The notes below the pieces were generated by a model. It had not been told where the DNA came from, did not search any database, and worked only from the letters and a program-made list of their open reading frames with translations. From Deltaproteobacteria bacterium (lineage in GTDB: Bacteria; Myxococcota; B64-G9), in the NCBI GenBank assembly GCA_003647095.1, contig QMME01000062.1, positions 1-14,727 on the forward strand: a stretch of 14,727 nucleotides of DNA. Direction: 5' to 3'. Numbering within the stretch: the first letter of the stretch is position 1; the number at the start of each line of letters is the position of its first letter. Positions 12,837-14,727 of this stretch are shown piece by piece. Position numbers and translations under genes: made by a program.

Positions 12837-13862
12837 ATGACAGGCAGTGAACAGCTTGGTGAATTCGCCATCATCGATCTCTTCCGCCGGGAATTTCCCG
12901 AAAGCGCACCGGGGCTGGCCCTGGGCATCGGCGACGATGCCAGCATCATCGACCTGGGCGGCGGCCAGGTCCTGGCGGTCAGCTGCGACATGCTGGTCGA
13001 GGGCGTGCACTTCGAACTGGCCGGCACCTCCGCCGCCGACCTGGGCTACAAGTCGCTGGCGGTGAATCTTTCCGACCTGGCCGCCATGGGTGCCGAGCCC
13101 CTGCTGGCCTGGCTCATGCTGGCGCTGCCGGAGCACACCCCGGGGCGGTTCATCGAGGAGTTCAAGCGGGGTCTGGTCGAGTGCGCGCGCAACTACCGGG
13201 TGGTGCTGGCGGGAGGTGACACCTGTGCCTCCCCGCAGGGCCTGACGCTGGGCCTGACCGTGGCCGGACGCGGCCGGGCCGGACGGCTGGTCACCCGTTC
13301 CGGTGGCCGGTCCGGGAATGTCGTCCTGCTGGGAGGTCCGGTGGGAGCCGCCGCGGCCGGCCTGGCCCTGCTCCAGGGCCGAGTCACCCTGGCCGGCGGG
13401 GAAGCACGGGCGGCCCGCCGGGCCCTGCTGCGACCCCGGCCCCAGGTGGAGCTGGGCCGGCTGCTGGCCGATCGGGGGCGGGCCCGGGCCATGATCGACG
13501 TCTCGGACGGCGTGCTGCAGGACCTGGGACACATCTGCCGGGCCTCGGGCTGCGGGGCCGTGATCGACGCCGAGCAGGTGCCCCTGGCCACAGCGGCAAC
13601 CAGCTGTGCACGGCAACTGGACTGCGACGCGGTGGAGTTCGCGCTGAGCGGAGGCGAGGACTACCTGTTGCTCTTCTGTCTGGCGGCCGAGGACGTGGAG
13701 GCAACGCGCCGGCTGGTCCGGCGGGAGCTTGCCTGCGAGATTCACCCCATCGGCAGGCTCGACGACGGCCCGGGGGTGCGCCTGCGCCAGGGCGGGCGCA
13801 CCCGGCGGCCGGCCGCCGGCGGCTACCAACATTTCCACTCCGGGAGGAAAGGAAGGGATTGA
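12837..13862 (+). CDS. thiL: Thiamine-monophosphate kinase
   Basis: The 341-residue cytoplasmic enzyme phosphorylates thiamine monophosphate to the active cofactor thiamine diphosphate using ATP, the last step of the pathway. Every family motif is present: GIGDDASII with the metal-binding aspartates (about 31-39), SCDMLVEGVHF (about 49-59), NLSDLAAMGA (about 76-85), GGDT near 125, MIDVSDGVLQDLGHI near 217-231, and SGGEDYLLLF near 270-279. Length is normal. The ATG at 12837 is preceded by GGTGGAG at ten bases. GTG at 12828 is too close to that site. No other thiamine gene is visible. The following flavoprotein gene begins one base after its TGA, so the two are probably co-transcribed. Confidence 0.96.
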   Translation: MTGSEQLGEFAIIDLFRREFPESAPGLALGIGDDASIIDLGGGQVLAVSCDMLVEGVHFELAGTSAADLGYKSLAVNLSDLAAMGAEPLLAWLMLALPEHTPGRFIEEFKRGLVECARNYRVVLAGGDTCASPQGLTLGLTVAGRGRAGRLVTRSGGRSGNVVLLGGPVGAAAAGLALLQGRVTLAGGEARAARRALLRPRPQVELGRLLADRGRARAMIDVSDGVLQDLGHICRASGCGAVIDAEQVPLATAATSCARQLDCDAVEFALSGGEDYLLLFCLAAEDVEATRRLVRRELACEIHPIGRLDDGPGVRLRQGGRTRRPAAGGYQHFHSGRKGRD

Positions 13863-13863
13863 C

Positions 13864-14727
13864 ATGAGCGCTATACACAGGCTGGTGGTGGTCGGCGGCG
13901 TGGCCGCCGGCATGTCGGCGGCCTCGCAGGCCAAGCGGCGGCAGCCCGACCTAGAGGTGGTGGTCTTCGAGCAGGGCCGCTGGGTCTCCTACGGGGCCTG
14001 CGGCATGCCCTACAACATACAGGATCCCCGGCGGGCCATCGACGACCTGGTGGTGATAACCCCCGAACGCTTTCGCACCCAGCGCCACATCGACGTGCGC
14101 ATCAACCATCGCGTCGAGGAGATCGACCTGGCCGGCTCCCGGGTAAGGGTCCAGGGCCCGCACGGTGACAGCTGGGAAGGCTTCGACGGCCTGGTGCTGG
14201 CCACCGGCTGCCGGCCCCGGCTTCCCCGGGTGGACGGCGTACGGCTGCCGGGAGTGTTCGTGCTGCACACCCTCGACGATGCCGCCCGCATCAAGGAGTA
14301 CCTGCAGCGCGACGACCTGCGCCGGGCGGTCATCGTCGGCGGTGGCCACATCGGGCTGGAAATGGCCGACGTGTTCTGCGCCCGCGGCCTGGCGGTCACG
14401 GTGTTGAAACGCTCGCCCAGCCTGCCGCCCGGCTATCCCGACGATATCGGCACGCTGCTGCGCGCCGAGCTCGACAAGCACGGCGTGGAGCTGCTGAGCG
14501 GCATCACCCTCCTGGGCATCGAGGGAGACGACCGGGTCCGGCAGGTACACACCGACCAGGGACGCCTGCCCGCCGACCTGGTGCTGCTGGCCACCGGGGT
14601 GCAACCCAACGTCGAGCTGGCCCGGGCCGCCGGTATCCAGCTGGGTGATTCCGGAGCCATCGCCGTCAGCGCCGGCATGGCCACCTCGGCAACCCGTGTC
14701 TGGGCCGCCGGCGATTGCGCCGAGGCC
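13864..14727 (+). CDS. FAD-dependent disulfide reductase of the CoA-disulfide reductase / NADH oxidase family, 3' end missing
   Basis: The 288 visible codons begin MSAIHRLVVVGGVAAGMSAA, a FAD-binding GGxAAGxxAA motif. SYGACGMPY places a single redox cysteine at C46, as in CoA-disulfide reductases and NADH peroxidase/oxidase, not the CxxxxC pair of glutathione reductases. LVLATGCRPR (near 110-119) and the second Rossmann motif VIVGGGHIGLEMAD (about 156-169) bind FAD and NAD(P)H. VWAAGDCAEA at the window edge is the second FAD motif. Full members run about 440 residues or, with a rhodanese domain, about 550, so the dimerisation domain and any rhodanese lie outside. The ATG follows a purine-rich GGGAGGAAAGGAAGG stretch one base after the thiL stop. 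Whether the substrate is CoA disulfide, persulfide or oxygen cannot be decided here. Confidence 0.9.
   Translation, partial: MSAIHRLVVVGGVAAGMSAASQAKRRQPDLEVVVFEQGRWVSYGACGMPYNIQDPRRAIDDLVVITPERFRTQRHIDVRINHRVEEIDLAGSRVRVQGPHGDSWEGFDGLVLATGCRPRLPRVDGVRLPGVFVLHTLDDAARIKEYLQRDDLRRAVIVGGGHIGLEMADVFCARGLAVTVLKRSPSLPPGYPDDIGTLLRAELDKHGVELLSGITLLGIEGDDRVRQVHTDQGRLPADLVLLATGVQPNVELARAAGIQLGDSGAIAVSAGMATSATRVWAAGDCAEA

Noticed and set aside
12753..13934. 393-codon open frame antisense to thiL
   Set aside because: Shadow of a canonical thiL, with no motif of its own.

Overview
This window is high in GC (roughly two thirds by eye) and gene-dense. It looks like a chromosome segment from a deltaproteobacterium in the broad sense, such as Myxococcota or a relative. 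The reasons are a lipoprotein with many Cys-rich CGxCxxxC repeats and a putative-Ig domain, two PilZ proteins, a DUF4388 (PATAN)-type protein with J-like and TPR regions, and GldF/GldG-like ABC genes. The taxonomic call is inference from gene content only.

Left region (1-1745, minus strand): a compact sulfur operon read leftwards. It encodes a MoaD/ThiS-like sulfur carrier ending in Gly-Gly-Gly, an Rrf2 regulator with IscR-like cysteines, and a PLP-dependent cysteine synthase. A further gene starts just after cysK and leaves the window. The promoter is good, and a perfect inverted repeat overlaps its -10 box. The likely job is Rrf2-controlled cysteine synthesis, possibly with a protein-bound thiocarboxylate as sulfur donor.

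Middle-left (1746-5524): a 353-bp divergent intergenic region with two strong hairpins, then an M3B oligoendopeptidase F with an export signal. Convergent to it, with no gap, is a lipoprotein carrying a transglutaminase-like domain with an intact Cys-His-Asp triad.

Middle (5598-8622): a c-di-GMP/regulatory cluster. It holds a PilZ protein (possibly leaderless), a degenerate-receiver-PilZ protein that overlaps it tail-to-tail, and a PATAN / J-like / TPR protein whose J-like region lacks HPD.

Right-middle (8817-11145): an ABC operon of ATPase, six-TM GldF-like permease and a compact GldG-like subunit, linked by ATGA and GTGA overlaps. The ATPase frame carries an in-frame TAA just before Walker A but is otherwise intact. 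This is the most striking anomaly in the window.

Right (11223-14727): the Cys-rich lipoprotein, a canonical thiamine-monophosphate kinase (thiL), and the first 288 codons of a single-cysteine, CoA-disulfide-reductase-like flavoprotein, which starts one base after the thiL stop. I saw no tRNA, rRNA, CRISPR array, transposase or phage genes. No wholly new system is demonstrated. The best leads are the sulfur-carrier operon with its putative operator, the interrupted ABC ATPase, and the HPD-less PATAN-J-TPR protein.
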